NCBI GenBank assembly: GCA_021818505.1 | Contig: JAKADX010000005.1 | Location: 114,234-178,233, forward strand | Source of the DNA: Pseudomonadota bacterium | Lineage (GTDB): Bacteria > Pseudomonadota > Alphaproteobacteria > Acetobacterales > Acetobacteraceae | DNA: 64,000 nucleotides | Direction: 5' to 3' | Part shown: in pieces, positions 46,856 to 55,387 of the stretch | Layout: each line of letters begins with the position of its first letter | Position numbering within the stretch: the stretch's first letter is position 1 | The notes under the pieces: generated by a model | Told to the model about the DNA's origin: nothing | The model's database searches: none | Seen by the model: only the letters and a program-made list of their open reading frames with translations | Made by a program: the position numbers and the translations under genes

Positions 46856-48295
46856 ATGCCGGCACTGAAGCGTCAGCGCATTCGGGACCCGGTACATAAC
46901 CTGATCCCCTTCGGCACCGACCAGTTCGAGCACACGCTCTGGCAGGTGATCCAGACTCCACCGTTCCAGCGGCTGCGCCGCATCCGCCAGCTAGGCTTCT
47001 CGGAGTTCGTCTTTCCCGGCGCCACACATACGCGGTTCGCCCACAGCATCGGCGTGTTCCACACCGCGCGCCAGCTCATGCGCGTAATCCACGATCATAT
47101 CGGCGCCGACCGCACGCGGCAGTTCGGCGAGCACCAGGCGCAAGTCGCCCTTGCGGCGTCCCTGGTTCACGATATCGGCCATGGTATGTTCAGCCATGCA
47201 TTCGAGGCGGTCGGAAAGGATTTGAATCTGCCGATGGCCCGGCACGAGGCCGTCAGCGAACGGTTGATCCGCGACAGCGAAATCGCGGGCGCCCTGAACC
47301 GAACACTCGGCGGCGGCTTCGCCAATGACGTCGCGACGCTGATCGGCCGAAAGGAGCCAGGCAACCTCTACGATGCCGTGGTCTCCAGCCAGTTCGACGC
47401 TGACCGCCTGGACTACATGCAGCGCGACCGGCTGATGACCGGCGTGCAGAGCAGCGGAATCGACCTCACCTGGCTTCTGGCGAACCTCGAAATTGCCTCG
47501 GTCCGCACCGGCGCCGATGAAGAGCGCTCCGGCGAGGTGGAAACGTTGGTGCTCGGCCCCAAGGCGGCGCTGACCGCCGAGAGCTACGTGCTCTCGCTGT
47601 TCCACCTCTACCCCAACGTCTATTTCCATAAGACGACGCGCGGGGCGGAGGCGGTGTTCGGCGCGCTCATGCGGCGCTTGATCCGGCTCGTGCGCGAAGG
47701 GCACACAGGCAATGTCGGGCTTCCGGCCAACCATCCGATCCTCCGATTCGCGCAGGAGCCGGAACGGCTGGAGAATGCCACGGCGCTGGACGATCTCGTG
47801 TTCTGGGGGGCGCTGCCGATGCTGGCGGAGGCGGAGGATCAGGCCATCGCGGGCCGGGCGAATGAGCTCCGCGACCGCAGGCTGCCGGAATGCATTGATA
47901 TCCGCGGGATGGTCGAAGCAGCGTTGGTCCGTCGGAACGACGAAGCACGGGCCTCCCACCGGGCGCGGCTGGATTTGGCTTGCGCGAATATCGTCAAGAG
48001 CTTGCGGGACTGGCTCGTGGGCCTGCCCGGCGCCGTCGAGCCGGTACTGATCGACCGCCAGAGTCGCAGCCCCTACAAACGCTACCAGGACTCCGACACG
48101 CCGCTGAATAGCATCCTGATAAAGCCCGCCGGCATGCCGGCCGCGGATATGGCCGAGCTCTCGCCGGTGATCGCCGGCGCCGAGCCGTTCGAAATCTGCC
48201 GGGCATACATCTCGAGGGGTGACAGCGACGCCCGTTCACAGGTAGAGAACACAATAAGAACAGAGATCGGCAGGAGCACCCATGGCAACCCGTGA
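46856..48295 (+). CDS. HD-domain phosphohydrolase (YwfO / dNTPase-like)
   Basis: 479 residues. The N-terminal sequence RDPVHNLIPF, FQRLRRIRQLG and HTRFAHSIGVFHTARQL matches the SamHD1-like/YwfO family of dNTP triphosphohydrolases. The metal site is complete: His63, His105-Asp106 (VHDIGHGMFSHAFE) and Asp181 or 183 (SSQFDADRLDYMQRD). The C-terminal 200 residues are helical. It overlaps the next gene by 14 bases. In Bacillus subtilis ywfO and ywgA are likewise neighbours, so the pair is conserved over a great distance. Confidence 0.88.
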   Translation: MPALKRQRIRDPVHNLIPFGTDQFEHTLWQVIQTPPFQRLRRIRQLGFSEFVFPGATHTRFAHSIGVFHTARQLMRVIHDHIGADRTRQFGEHQAQVALAASLVHDIGHGMFSHAFEAVGKDLNLPMARHEAVSERLIRDSEIAGALNRTLGGGFANDVATLIGRKEPGNLYDAVVSSQFDADRLDYMQRDRLMTGVQSSGIDLTWLLANLEIASVRTGADEERSGEVETLVLGPKAALTAESYVLSLFHLYPNVYFHKTTRGAEAVFGALMRRLIRLVREGHTGNVGLPANHPILRFAQEPERLENATALDDLVFWGALPMLAEAEDQAIAGRANELRDRRLPECIDIRGMVEAALVRRNDEARASHRARLDLACANIVKSLRDWLVGLPGAVEPVLIDRQSRSPYKRYQDSDTPLNSILIKPAGMPAADMAELSPVIAGAEPFEICRAYISRGDSDARSQVENTIRTEIGRSTHGNP

Positions 48296-48800
48296 CCCGC
48301 ACCTGATCGCGGCCCGGCTCGTCCGCGATGCCGGCGGCCAACTCGTCGGCCGGACCAGACTGCAGAAGGTGGCGTATCTCAGCCAACTGGCCGGGTTCGC
48401 CGACGATTTTCAGTTCGAATACCGGCACTACGGCCCTTTCAGCGAGGACCTGGCGCAGGGGATGGAAATCGCGAGCGCGTTCGGCGCCGTCGTGGAGGAA
48501 GAAAAGCGGGCAGATTGGGGCGGGCGCTACTCCATCTATCGGACCGAAGCTGCAACATCGCCTGACGATCCGCGCGCTGCCTTCGTCCGGCGGGCCGCGC
48601 AGATCGGCGCGATCGAGCTGGAATTGGCGGCGACGGCCGCGTTTCTGGCCCAGGAAGAAGGTGTCGCGGATCCTTGGGCGGAGACGGCCCGACGTAAGCC
48701 GGAGAAGGCCTCACAGGGCCGACTGAACCGGGCGCGTCAGGAATATATGCGCCTGCGTGCTGAAACGGGAGACCGCCTTCCGCTCCTTCCGCAGACCTAA
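48282..48800 (+). CDS. YwgA-like protein (Panacea/SocA-like fold)
   Basis: 172 residues. The N-terminal half, GGQLVGRTRLQKVAYLSQLA then FQFEYRHYGPFSEDLAQGM, fits YwgA of Bacillus and the related DUF4065/Panacea group (G-R-x-x-L-Q-K and Y-G-P-x-S-E-x-L). Panacea domains act as antitoxins and SocA as a protease adaptor; the function of YwgA itself is unknown. Its position overlapping the HD gene suggests the two products work together. Confidence 0.78.
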   Translation: MATRDPHLIAARLVRDAGGQLVGRTRLQKVAYLSQLAGFADDFQFEYRHYGPFSEDLAQGMEIASAFGAVVEEEKRADWGGRYSIYRTEAATSPDDPRAAFVRRAAQIGAIELELAATAAFLAQEEGVADPWAETARRKPEKASQGRLNRARQEYMRLRAETGDRLPLLPQT

Positions 48801-48904
48801 CTGCGGATCGAAGCAAAGGACGGGTAGTCCCCAGCTATCGTCGCCGACAATGGTGGTCGGGTTGCGCTGATTCTCGGCGCTAACGCCGACGCGCTTGCCG
48901 GCAC

Positions 48905-49169
48905 GCGCCACGACCCCTTGCGCGGCAGCACGGCGTTTTCGAGCGTCTGGCGGATGAAGCGCTGATACGGGGCAACGGCCCTTGGGGGCCGTTTCCTTCG
49001 CCGCCTCCAGCGGCGCGCGCTACGGGCGCATGTGGACGCGCTCGCTCTCCGGCTGGAACTCGAACCGGACGATCCGCATCGCCGAGAGGTCATAGTCGGT
49101 GACGTCGGCGTGGGCGACGAACGCTTCGGCTTCCTCGTCGCTGCTCAGTTTCGGCAACGGTTTTTTCAT
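48905..49169 (-). pseudogene. Broken CopG/BrnA-type antitoxin gene
   Basis: The ATG at 49169 has a strong GGAGG eight bases before it and the frame reads MKKPLPKLSSDEEAEAFVAH, ADVTDYDLSAMRIVRFEFQP, ESERVHMRP then a TAG at 49020-49022. The missing C-terminal half is still readable in another frame about 70 bases on (PYQRFIRQTLENAVLPRK near 48920-48970). So a premature stop and a frameshift separate the halves of a formerly normal CopG-type antitoxin. Confidence 0.8.
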
Positions 49170-49560
49170 ACCAGTCAACCTCCTTGCGGTGCATGTAGCG
49201 CCGGCGTGACGGCCTGTGCCAGCGTCGCGAGCCCGAGCGCCACAGCCCGAGAAACGCCGCCTGCGTCCGGCTGACCTCCTGCATCTCCGCGTCCGCAAGC
49301 CGGCCTATCACCGCGCCGACGCGCTCGCGCGGCACCGACACGGCCTTGTCGATCATCACCTGCGATTCCGCCCGCAATCCGTTTGCGGCGGAGGGTTTGA
49401 CCGTGACGCGGAAGGTCGGCCAATCGTGGACCTCGCTGGTCAGGCGCAGCACGGTGACGGAGGGCAGCTCGGCAAACGCATCCGCCTGCATGACCAGCGC
49501 CGGGCGCGGCTTGCCGTAGTCGCCGCCGACGGCGATGGTCACCAGATCGCCGCGCTTCAC
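49090..49560 (-). CDS. MazF/PemK-family toxin with extended C-terminus
   Basis: 156 residues from GTG. MazF-type start KRGDLVTIAVGGDYGKPRPA, then LPSVTVLRLTSE, SQVMIDKAVSVPRERVGAVI and FLGLW near residue 107, where family members usually end. A further 50 basic residues (WRSGSRRWHRPSRRRYMHRK onward) overlap the start of the broken antitoxin gene, so the original stop has probably been lost. The start overlaps the antitoxin stop (GTGA). Acts as an mRNA interferase if functional. Confidence 0.85.
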   Translation of the reverse strand: MKRGDLVTIAVGGDYGKPRPALVMQADAFAELPSVTVLRLTSEVHDWPTFRVTVKPSAANGLRAESQVMIDKAVSVPRERVGAVIGRLADAEMQEVSRTQAAFLGLWRSGSRRWHRPSRRRYMHRKEVDWYEKTVAETEQRRGSRSVRRPRRRHRL

Positions 49561-49859
49561 GCCGTCCACGCGCCGCCGAAGTCGTCGCGGTCGAGTTCGT
49601 CGGCAATCTCCCGCATCACGGCGGCCTCGTCGCTGCGCGGATCGCGGGCGCGCGCGGCGGCTGCCTGGGACTGGCGCCGCGCCGCCGCCTCGAACGCGCG
49701 GCGTTCGCGACGCTGGACATAGGCGCGCATGAAGTCGCGCAGGACCTGCGCGGCGGGTCTGTCCTCGGCCTCGGCCGCGGCCGTGAAGGCGGCCTTCAGG
49801 GCGGGGTCGATGCGGAAGTTGAAACTGCTGTCCTTGGGATGCCGGCTCTCCCGCGGCAT
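49557..49859 (-). CDS. Antitoxin of the MazF-like pair
   Basis: 100 residues. SSFNFRIDPALKAAFTAAAE plus RPAAQVLRDFMRAYVQ is a ribbon-helix-helix DNA-binding module of the RelB/CopG kind; the acidic C-terminus (DEAAVMREIADELDRDDFG) would bind the toxin. It overlaps the toxin start by four bases. It is divergent from the dipeptidase gene. Confidence 0.82.
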   Translation of the reverse strand: MPRESRHPKDSSFNFRIDPALKAAFTAAAEAEDRPAAQVLRDFMRAYVQRRERRAFEAAARRQSQAAAARARDPRSDEAAVMREIADELDRDDFGGAWTA

Positions 49860-49985
49860 GGCTTGTCTCCAGGGCGATGGTCAGCGCATGTATAATGAAT
49901 GTGCATTGTATGTGCAAATGCCGGGCGGTTGACGCCGCCCCGCTCCTCCGCCCAGCCTGGGCACCCACTTGGTCAGTCCCCGCCC

Positions 49986-50957
49986 GTGCCCCCCCTCCGC
50001 ATCGACGCCCTGCAATACGCCAACGTCTCGCCCGCCATCTTCGCGCAGTGGCGTGCGGCGCGGCTCGGGGTGGTGCATGCGACCGTGGCCTATCACCTGT
50101 CGTTCCGCGCCGTGGTGGATGAGATCGTGGCGTGGAACTGGCGGTTTCGCGACCATGCCGCGCTGATCGCGCCCATCCGCGCGGCGGGCGATATCGAACG
50201 CGTCGCGGCGTCGGGGCGGACCGGCGTGCTGCTCGGGCTGCAGAACCCGCTCGCGATCGAGGACGATCTGGGGCTGGTCGCGGTGCTGCACGATCTCGGC
50301 ATCCGGGTGATGCAGCTCACCTACAACAACCAGTCGCTGCTCGGCTGCGGCTGGGCGGAGGCGGAGGATAGCGGCGTCACGCGCATGGGGCGGGAGGTGA
50401 TCGCCGAGATGAACCGGCTCGGCATGGTGATCGACCTGTCGCATGCCGGGGAACGTACGGCGCTGGAGGCGATCGCGCGCTCCGCCCGGCCGGTGGCAGT
50501 GACGCACGCGACCCCGGCGGCGTGGAAGCCGGGCGGGCGGCAGGTGTCGGAGCGGCTGATGCGCGCGCTGGCGGAGCGCGGGGGGATGCTCGGGCTGTCG
50601 CTCTATCCGCTGCATCTGGCGGACGGGCCGGCGACGACGCTGGCGGCGTTCTGCGCGATGGCGGCGCGAGCGGCGGAGGTGATGGGGGTGGCGCGGCTGG
50701 GCATCGGCTCCGACCTCTGCCAGGATCGCCCGGATGAAGCAGTGCAGTGGATGCGCGAAGGACGATGGATGCGGCCCGACCCGGCGGCGCCGCGCCCGCG
50801 CTTCCCCGAGCAGCCCGATTGGTTCCGCGACAGCCGCGGGTTCGACGCGCTGGAGCGGGGCTTGCGCGAAGTCGGGTTCTCGGAGGACGAGTGCGGCATG
50901 ATTCTGGGCGGCAACTGGCAGCGGTTTTTGTGCGCGGCGTTGGAGGCGGGGGCGTGA
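49986..50957 (+). CDS. Peptidase M19 (membrane dipeptidase-like), divergent metal site
   Basis: 323 residues from GTG. Family M19 TIM barrel: IRVMQLTYNNQSLLGCG, MGREVIAEMNRLGMVIDLSH, PVAVTHATPAAW, and GIGSDLCQDRP with GGNW near the end. The His of VIDLSH and of VTHA correspond to two zinc ligands of renal dipeptidase, but the N-terminal H-x-D motif is RIDALQYAN here and the bridging glutamate position reads LGLQNP. It therefore belongs to a subfamily with a changed metal centre. No signal peptide. First gene of the cluster leading to 55381. Confidence 0.85.
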   Translation: MPPLRIDALQYANVSPAIFAQWRAARLGVVHATVAYHLSFRAVVDEIVAWNWRFRDHAALIAPIRAAGDIERVAASGRTGVLLGLQNPLAIEDDLGLVAVLHDLGIRVMQLTYNNQSLLGCGWAEAEDSGVTRMGREVIAEMNRLGMVIDLSHAGERTALEAIARSARPVAVTHATPAAWKPGGRQVSERLMRALAERGGMLGLSLYPLHLADGPATTLAAFCAMAARAAEVMGVARLGIGSDLCQDRPDEAVQWMREGRWMRPDPAAPRPRFPEQPDWFRDSRGFDALERGLREVGFSEDECGMILGGNWQRFLCAALEAGA

Positions 50958-50961
50958 ATTC

Positions 50962-51055
50962 CCTCACCCCGGCCCTCTCCCACAAGTGGGAGAGGGAGAA
51001 GCAAGGCGCTGTCTGCTCCCTCTCCCGTTCACGGGAGAGGGTCGGGGTGAGGGGC
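50962..51055. repeat. Composite CCCTCACCCCGG / CCCTCTCCC double hairpin
   Basis: Two hairpins, CCCTCTCCC-acaagt-GGGAGAGGG and CCCTCTCCCG-ttca-CGGGAGAGGG, flanked by outer arms CCCTCACCCCGG and TCGGGGTGAGGGG that complement each other. It fills the gap between the dipeptidase and the Ldh_2 gene. A single unit recurs at 10470-10506. Confidence 0.8.
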
Positions 51056-51063
51056 TTGCGCGC

Positions 51064-52068
51064 ATGACCGTCGAACGCCTGTCCGTCGCCGACATCGAAC
51101 GCCTCGCCGCCGATGCGCTGCTCGCACATGGCGCGCGCGCCGAGGCCGCCGCGTCGCTCGCGCGCGCGGTCGCGGCGGCGGAGCGGGACGGGCTGCCGTC
51201 GCATGGGCTGGCGTATGTACCGACCTATTGCGAGCATCTCGACTGCGGCAAGGTCGTGCGCGACGCGGCGCCGGTGCTGACGCAGACCGCGCCGGGCGTG
51301 ATCGTCGTCGATGCCGCCAGCGGGTTTGCCCATCCGGCGATCGCCCTGGGGCTGGCGGCGCTGCTGCCTGTGGCGCGCGCGCAGGGGGTGGCGGCGCTGG
51401 CGGTGCGCAATTCGTACAATTGTGGCGTGCTCGGCTATCACACCGAGCAGATCGCGGCGGCGGGGCTGGTCGGCATCGGCTTCACCAATGCGCCCGCCTC
51501 GATCGCGCCCTGGGGGGCGCTGAAGCCGGTGCTGGGCACGAACCCGTTTTCGCTCGCCGTGCCGGGCGCGGAGGCGCCGGCCTTCGTGATCGACCAGAGC
51601 GCCAGCGTGGTCGCGAAAAGCGAAGTGATGAAGCGCGCCCGTGCGGGGGAGGCGCTGCCGCCGGGCTGGGCGCTGGACGCGGACGGCAGGCCCACGACCG
51701 ACGCAGAGGCGGCGCTGAAGGGCACGATGATGCCGGCGGGCGGCGCGAAAGGCGTGGGGGCGGCGCTGCTGGTCGAGGTGATGGCCGCCTGCCTCGCGGG
51801 TGCGACGCCGGGCGTGCAGGCCAGCCCGTTCTCCGGCCCCGCCGGCGGGCCGCCGCGCACCGGGCAATTTTTTCTGGCCCTCGATCCGGGTGCGCCATCG
51901 GGCGGGCGGTTCGCGGACGTGCTGGGCATCGTCATCGCCGCGTTCACCGCCGAGCCGGGCGCGCGGCTGCCGGGGTCACGGCGGAAGGCGGCGCGGGCGC
52001 GGGCGGAGCGTGAGGGCGTGGCGGTGGATGCGGCGCTGCTCGCCCGCGTGCGCGCGCTGATCGCATGA
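51064..52068 (+). CDS. Ldh family oxidoreductase (malate/L-lactate/sulfolactate dehydrogenase type)
   Basis: 334 residues. Ldh_2 fold: LPSHGLAYVPTYCEHLDCG, VVDAASGFAHPAIALGLAAL, AVRNSYNCGVLGYHTEQIA with the catalytic histidine region, FTNAPASIAPWGALKPVLGT and the C-terminal AGGAKGVGAALLVEVMAACL. The family reduces 2-oxo acids or cyclic imines with NAD(P)H. The substrate is unknown here. Stop overlaps the next gene (ATGA). Confidence 0.92.
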   Translation: MTVERLSVADIERLAADALLAHGARAEAAASLARAVAAAERDGLPSHGLAYVPTYCEHLDCGKVVRDAAPVLTQTAPGVIVVDAASGFAHPAIALGLAALLPVARAQGVAALAVRNSYNCGVLGYHTEQIAAAGLVGIGFTNAPASIAPWGALKPVLGTNPFSLAVPGAEAPAFVIDQSASVVAKSEVMKRARAGEALPPGWALDADGRPTTDAEAALKGTMMPAGGAKGVGAALLVEVMAACLAGATPGVQASPFSGPAGGPPRTGQFFLALDPGAPSGGRFADVLGIVIAAFTAEPGARLPGSRRKAARARAEREGVAVDAALLARVRALIA

Positions 52069-53681
52069 TGCGTCCGCCCGCGCAGGTGATGCGGCTCGAT
52101 CGCATGGGCGCGATGCACGCGACGCGGCTGAGTTTTCTGCGCGTGCTGCTGCGGCGGGCGCAGCGCGAGCGCTGGGAGGTCGCGCGCAGCGCATGGGCGC
52201 TGGATGCGCGCGGCTTCGGCCACGCCGTGTATCGGGTGCGCACGCCGCGCCATACGTACAGCCTCGTCGCGTTCTCGCAGGACCTGCCGCCGGAGCGGCG
52301 CACCGATCGCGTGATCGCGGAAGCCTGGGACACCAGCTACGTGCTGTACGACGGCGTGCCCGACGCCGCCGAGATCGCGCGGCTGGCCGAGAATGTGCCG
52401 TTGCAGGAAGCCGGGCGCTTCACCGCGCGCGATCTGGTGCTCTCGCGCGCCAACAAGAGCGTGCGGCTGTTCGAGAACGTCGCGCGCACGCTCGCCGCCG
52501 GCCAGCAGCCGGATGCCGGCGCGGTCGAGGATGTCGGCTATCTGATGCGCACGACGGCGGTGTACGGCAACGGCAAGTTCGGCATCGCCGACCGCGCGGA
52601 GATCGCCGATCGGCCCGAGTTCGCGGCACCGTTCCAGGCGGAGATGCTGACGGTGTGGCTGATCCGCGCCTTCACCGTCGATCTGGTCGAGCACCGCGCC
52701 CGCGCGCTGGCGCCCGCGACCGCGGTGCGGTTGGCACCCGATCTGCGGCGGCGCTTCGGTGTCGGCAACGCGACGGGACTCGGCATGGCGCCGTTCCTGG
52801 TGCGCCACCCGCTGCTGCTGCATCGCTGGATGACGGCGCGGGAGACGGCACTTGCCCGCGTGCGCGCGCTGCCCGACAGCGCCGCGTGGCCGGACTTCGT
52901 GCGCCATCTGCACGCGGCGCGGGCGGCGCTGGCGCATTGGCACACCGACGATCCGGTGCAGGCGCCGCACATCGTGGCGTTGCTGGGCGATCTCGACCAG
53001 CTTGCGAAGCAGCCGCGCCAATCGTGGGAGTCGCTGTATCGCTGGGCGGAGTCGGCGCTGACGCTGGAGGGGCAGGAATACACGGTCTCACTGCTGCTGG
53101 AGCCGCATGGCGCGCTGGTCGATGATCTGTGCGAGACGATGAGTGCCGATGAGCGGGACGCGGTTGCGATCGACGGGCGCATGGAGTGCGCGGCGCTGCG
53201 CGCGCTGATCGCGCGGCACTACGCTTGGGCGCTGGTGCTGGATTTCGCTGCACCGGCGGCGACGGCGCGGTTCTGGTACGTCTCGGCGGAGAAGCTGGAA
53301 CCGCGTTTGGGCGAGCGTGCCGAGGAGAGGGGCGCGGAGCTTGAGCAGCCGCTGTCCTTCGCGCGTGACGTGGCGCGGCTGTTTGCCGAACTGCCGCAGT
53401 CGGGCAGCGTCGCCGGGTTCCTGATGCGCACGCCCGCATGGCGCCATGTCGTGCGGCGCGTGCAGGTGGCGGCGCGCTATCCATATGCGGAGATTCGCGA
53501 CAACCTGATCGGGGCCGCGATGCGGCCGATCGACCTGCTGCGCTGCAAACTCGCCATGTTCGGCGCGGCGCGCTTTGATCCGCGCTCGGACCGCTGGCTG
53601 CGCATCACGCTGTTTCAGGGCGCGCCGTTCCCCGACGAACTCGCTGCCGCGGCGGAGGACGCGCTCGGCCGTGCCGCCTGA
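52065..53681 (+). CDS. Conserved protein of unknown function in Ldh_2/DUF3726 cluster
   Basis: 538 residues, no family name recognised. Features: an Arg-rich N-terminus (LSFLRVLLRRAQRERWEVAR), a conserved-looking FGHAVYRVRTPRHTYSLVAF and RTDRVIAEAWDTSYVLYDGV, a long helical middle, and EGQEYTVSLLLEPHGALVDDL. No transmembrane segments or signal peptide. Overlaps the Ldh_2 gene by four bases and the DUF3726 gene by eleven, so all three should be translated together and probably act in one pathway. Confidence 0.85.
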   Translation: MMRPPAQVMRLDRMGAMHATRLSFLRVLLRRAQRERWEVARSAWALDARGFGHAVYRVRTPRHTYSLVAFSQDLPPERRTDRVIAEAWDTSYVLYDGVPDAAEIARLAENVPLQEAGRFTARDLVLSRANKSVRLFENVARTLAAGQQPDAGAVEDVGYLMRTTAVYGNGKFGIADRAEIADRPEFAAPFQAEMLTVWLIRAFTVDLVEHRARALAPATAVRLAPDLRRRFGVGNATGLGMAPFLVRHPLLLHRWMTARETALARVRALPDSAAWPDFVRHLHAARAALAHWHTDDPVQAPHIVALLGDLDQLAKQPRQSWESLYRWAESALTLEGQEYTVSLLLEPHGALVDDLCETMSADERDAVAIDGRMECAALRALIARHYAWALVLDFAAPAATARFWYVSAEKLEPRLGERAEERGAELEQPLSFARDVARLFAELPQSGSVAGFLMRTPAWRHVVRRVQVAARYPYAEIRDNLIGAAMRPIDLLRCKLAMFGAARFDPRSDRWLRITLFQGAPFPDELAAAAEDALGRAA

Positions 53682-54270
53682 CCTGCACGATCTGTCGCTG
53701 AACGAGGTGGAGACGCTGGCGGCGAAGGCCGCGCGTGGCGCTGGCCTGCCCTGGGGTGTGGCGGAGGATGCCGGCCGCAGCGCCGTCTGGATCGCCAGCC
53801 ACAGCGGAACCTGGGCCGAATCATTGCTGGCCCTGCTGGAGGCGCCGCTGCCGGACGCGCCGTCGCCGCTGCTGCTCGCCGCTGCGCTCGCCGATGGGGC
53901 GCTGGCGACGGCGGAGCGCGTGGCCGCGCCGGTCTGGATATTGCCGCCGCTGCTGGCGGGGCCGGGGCGGTGCGAGCCGGTTGTACTCCGCCTCGGCGAT
54001 GCGGACATCAGGTGCAATCCGGGCGAGGATCCGAGTTCGACTTTGCCGGCCGAGGCGCTGGCCGCGTTGGCGGAGGCGCCGGTGGCGGTGCGGCGGGCCG
54101 AGGCGCGGCTGCCGCCATTGCCGCACGCGCTGCCGGCGCGCTGGCGGCGCAGCGCCGTCGCGGTCGCGACGCTGGCGCGGCTGGAGGCGCTGGCGGCGCG
54201 GACCTATGTGCCGGCGTCCGACGAATCGCGGCTGCGCGGCGCGGGGGCGGGGCTGCTCGACGACGAATGA
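53671..54270 (+). CDS. DUF3726 family protein
   Basis: 199 residues from GTG. DLSLNEVETLAAKAARGAGL and PWGVAEDAGRSAVWIASHS are the DUF3726 hallmark. Function unknown. It overlaps the unknown gene upstream by eleven bases and is 13 bases before the methyltransferase. Confidence 0.85.
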   Translation: MPPDLHDLSLNEVETLAAKAARGAGLPWGVAEDAGRSAVWIASHSGTWAESLLALLEAPLPDAPSPLLLAAALADGALATAERVAAPVWILPPLLAGPGRCEPVVLRLGDADIRCNPGEDPSSTLPAEALAALAEAPVAVRRAEARLPPLPHALPARWRRSAVAVATLARLEALAARTYVPASDESRLRGAGAGLLDDE

Positions 54271-54283
54271 CCGGGAGGGACCG

Positions 54284-55381
54284 ATGACCGAGGTGGCACC
54301 GCCGATCCGCATGCGCGGCGCCGGCTATTACAGCGCAAACACTGTCGGCGCGAAGCTGGTGATCGATCGCGCGCTGCCGCTGGCGCTCAGGGCGATCGGG
54401 GAGATGGACCTGTCGGGACCGGCGCCGTTCGCGATCGCCGATTTCGGCGCCGCTGATGGCGGCACGTCGCTCGGGCTGCACCGCGCCGTGCTGAGCGAGC
54501 TGCGCACGCGCGCGCCGCAACGGCAACTCACGCTGACGCACACCGATCTGCCGCATAACGATTTCTCCACGCTGTTCCGGCTGGTGCAGGGATTGCTGCC
54601 GGGGCGCGAGGGCCTGGGCGTGCCCGGTGTGTTCAGCTTCGCCAGCGGCACGAGTTTCTATGAGCCGATTTTTCCAGATGCCAGTGTGAACCTGGGCTTT
54701 TCGGCAACCGCGATGCACTGGTTGAGCCGGCTGCCGGCGATGATTTCCGATCACGTCCACGCGGTATTCGCGGTCGGTGCGGCGCGCGCGGCGTTCGCGG
54801 CCCAGGCGGCGGCGGACTGGGAGTGCATCCTGCTGCACCGTGCGCGCGAACTGGCGCCGGGCGGGCAGGTGGTGTTCGCCAATTTCGGCATCGACGAGCA
54901 GGGCCGCTATCTCGGCGCCACCGGCGGGCGCAACATGCATGAGCGGTTCGGCGCGCACTGGCGGGCGCTCCATGTCGCCGGGCTGATCGGCAAGGACGAA
55001 GTCGCGCGCGCGACCTTTCCGCAGTACTACAGGTCGGTCGCCGAATTCCGTGCACCCTTCGACGATGACACGAGCGCGGTGCGCCGCGCCGGTCTGGTGC
55101 TGGAGGAGTGCTTCACCGTCCTCACACCCTGCCCGTATGCCGCGCGCTTCGCCGCCGGCGAGTGGACGGCGGCGGAGTTTGCTGCCGCCTACGTGCCGAC
55201 GCTGCGGTCATGGAGCGAGAGCATGTTCTTCGGTGCGCTCGACCCGGCGCGGCCGGAGGCGGAGCGGCGGGACATCATCGATCGCTTTTACGCGGCCTAT
55301 GAGGCGGAGGTGGCAGCCGACCCGGCGGGGCATGCCATGGACTACGTCCACTGCTTCATGCGGGTGCGCAAGGCGGAATGA
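54284..55381 (+). CDS. SAM-dependent carboxyl methyltransferase, SABATH-like
   Basis: 365 residues. SABATH (Methyltransf_7) landmarks: GAGYYSANTVGAKLVIDRAL for the N-terminal SAM cap, IADFGAADGGTSL for the glycine loop, TDLPHNDFSTLF at 87-98 and FSATAMHWLSRLP at 139-151, the segment that in plant enzymes lines the acid-binding pocket. Plant relatives methylate salicylate, jasmonate, indoleacetate or xanthines; bacterial substrates are mostly unknown. A clean GGGAGGG precedes the ATG. Last large gene of the plus-strand cluster. Confidence 0.87.
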   Translation: MTEVAPPIRMRGAGYYSANTVGAKLVIDRALPLALRAIGEMDLSGPAPFAIADFGAADGGTSLGLHRAVLSELRTRAPQRQLTLTHTDLPHNDFSTLFRLVQGLLPGREGLGVPGVFSFASGTSFYEPIFPDASVNLGFSATAMHWLSRLPAMISDHVHAVFAVGAARAAFAAQAAADWECILLHRARELAPGGQVVFANFGIDEQGRYLGATGGRNMHERFGAHWRALHVAGLIGKDEVARATFPQYYRSVAEFRAPFDDDTSAVRRAGLVLEECFTVLTPCPYAARFAAGEWTAAEFAAAYVPTLRSWSESMFFGALDPARPEAERRDIIDRFYAAYEAEVAADPAGHAMDYVHCFMRVRKAE

Positions 55382-55387
55382 TCCGCT

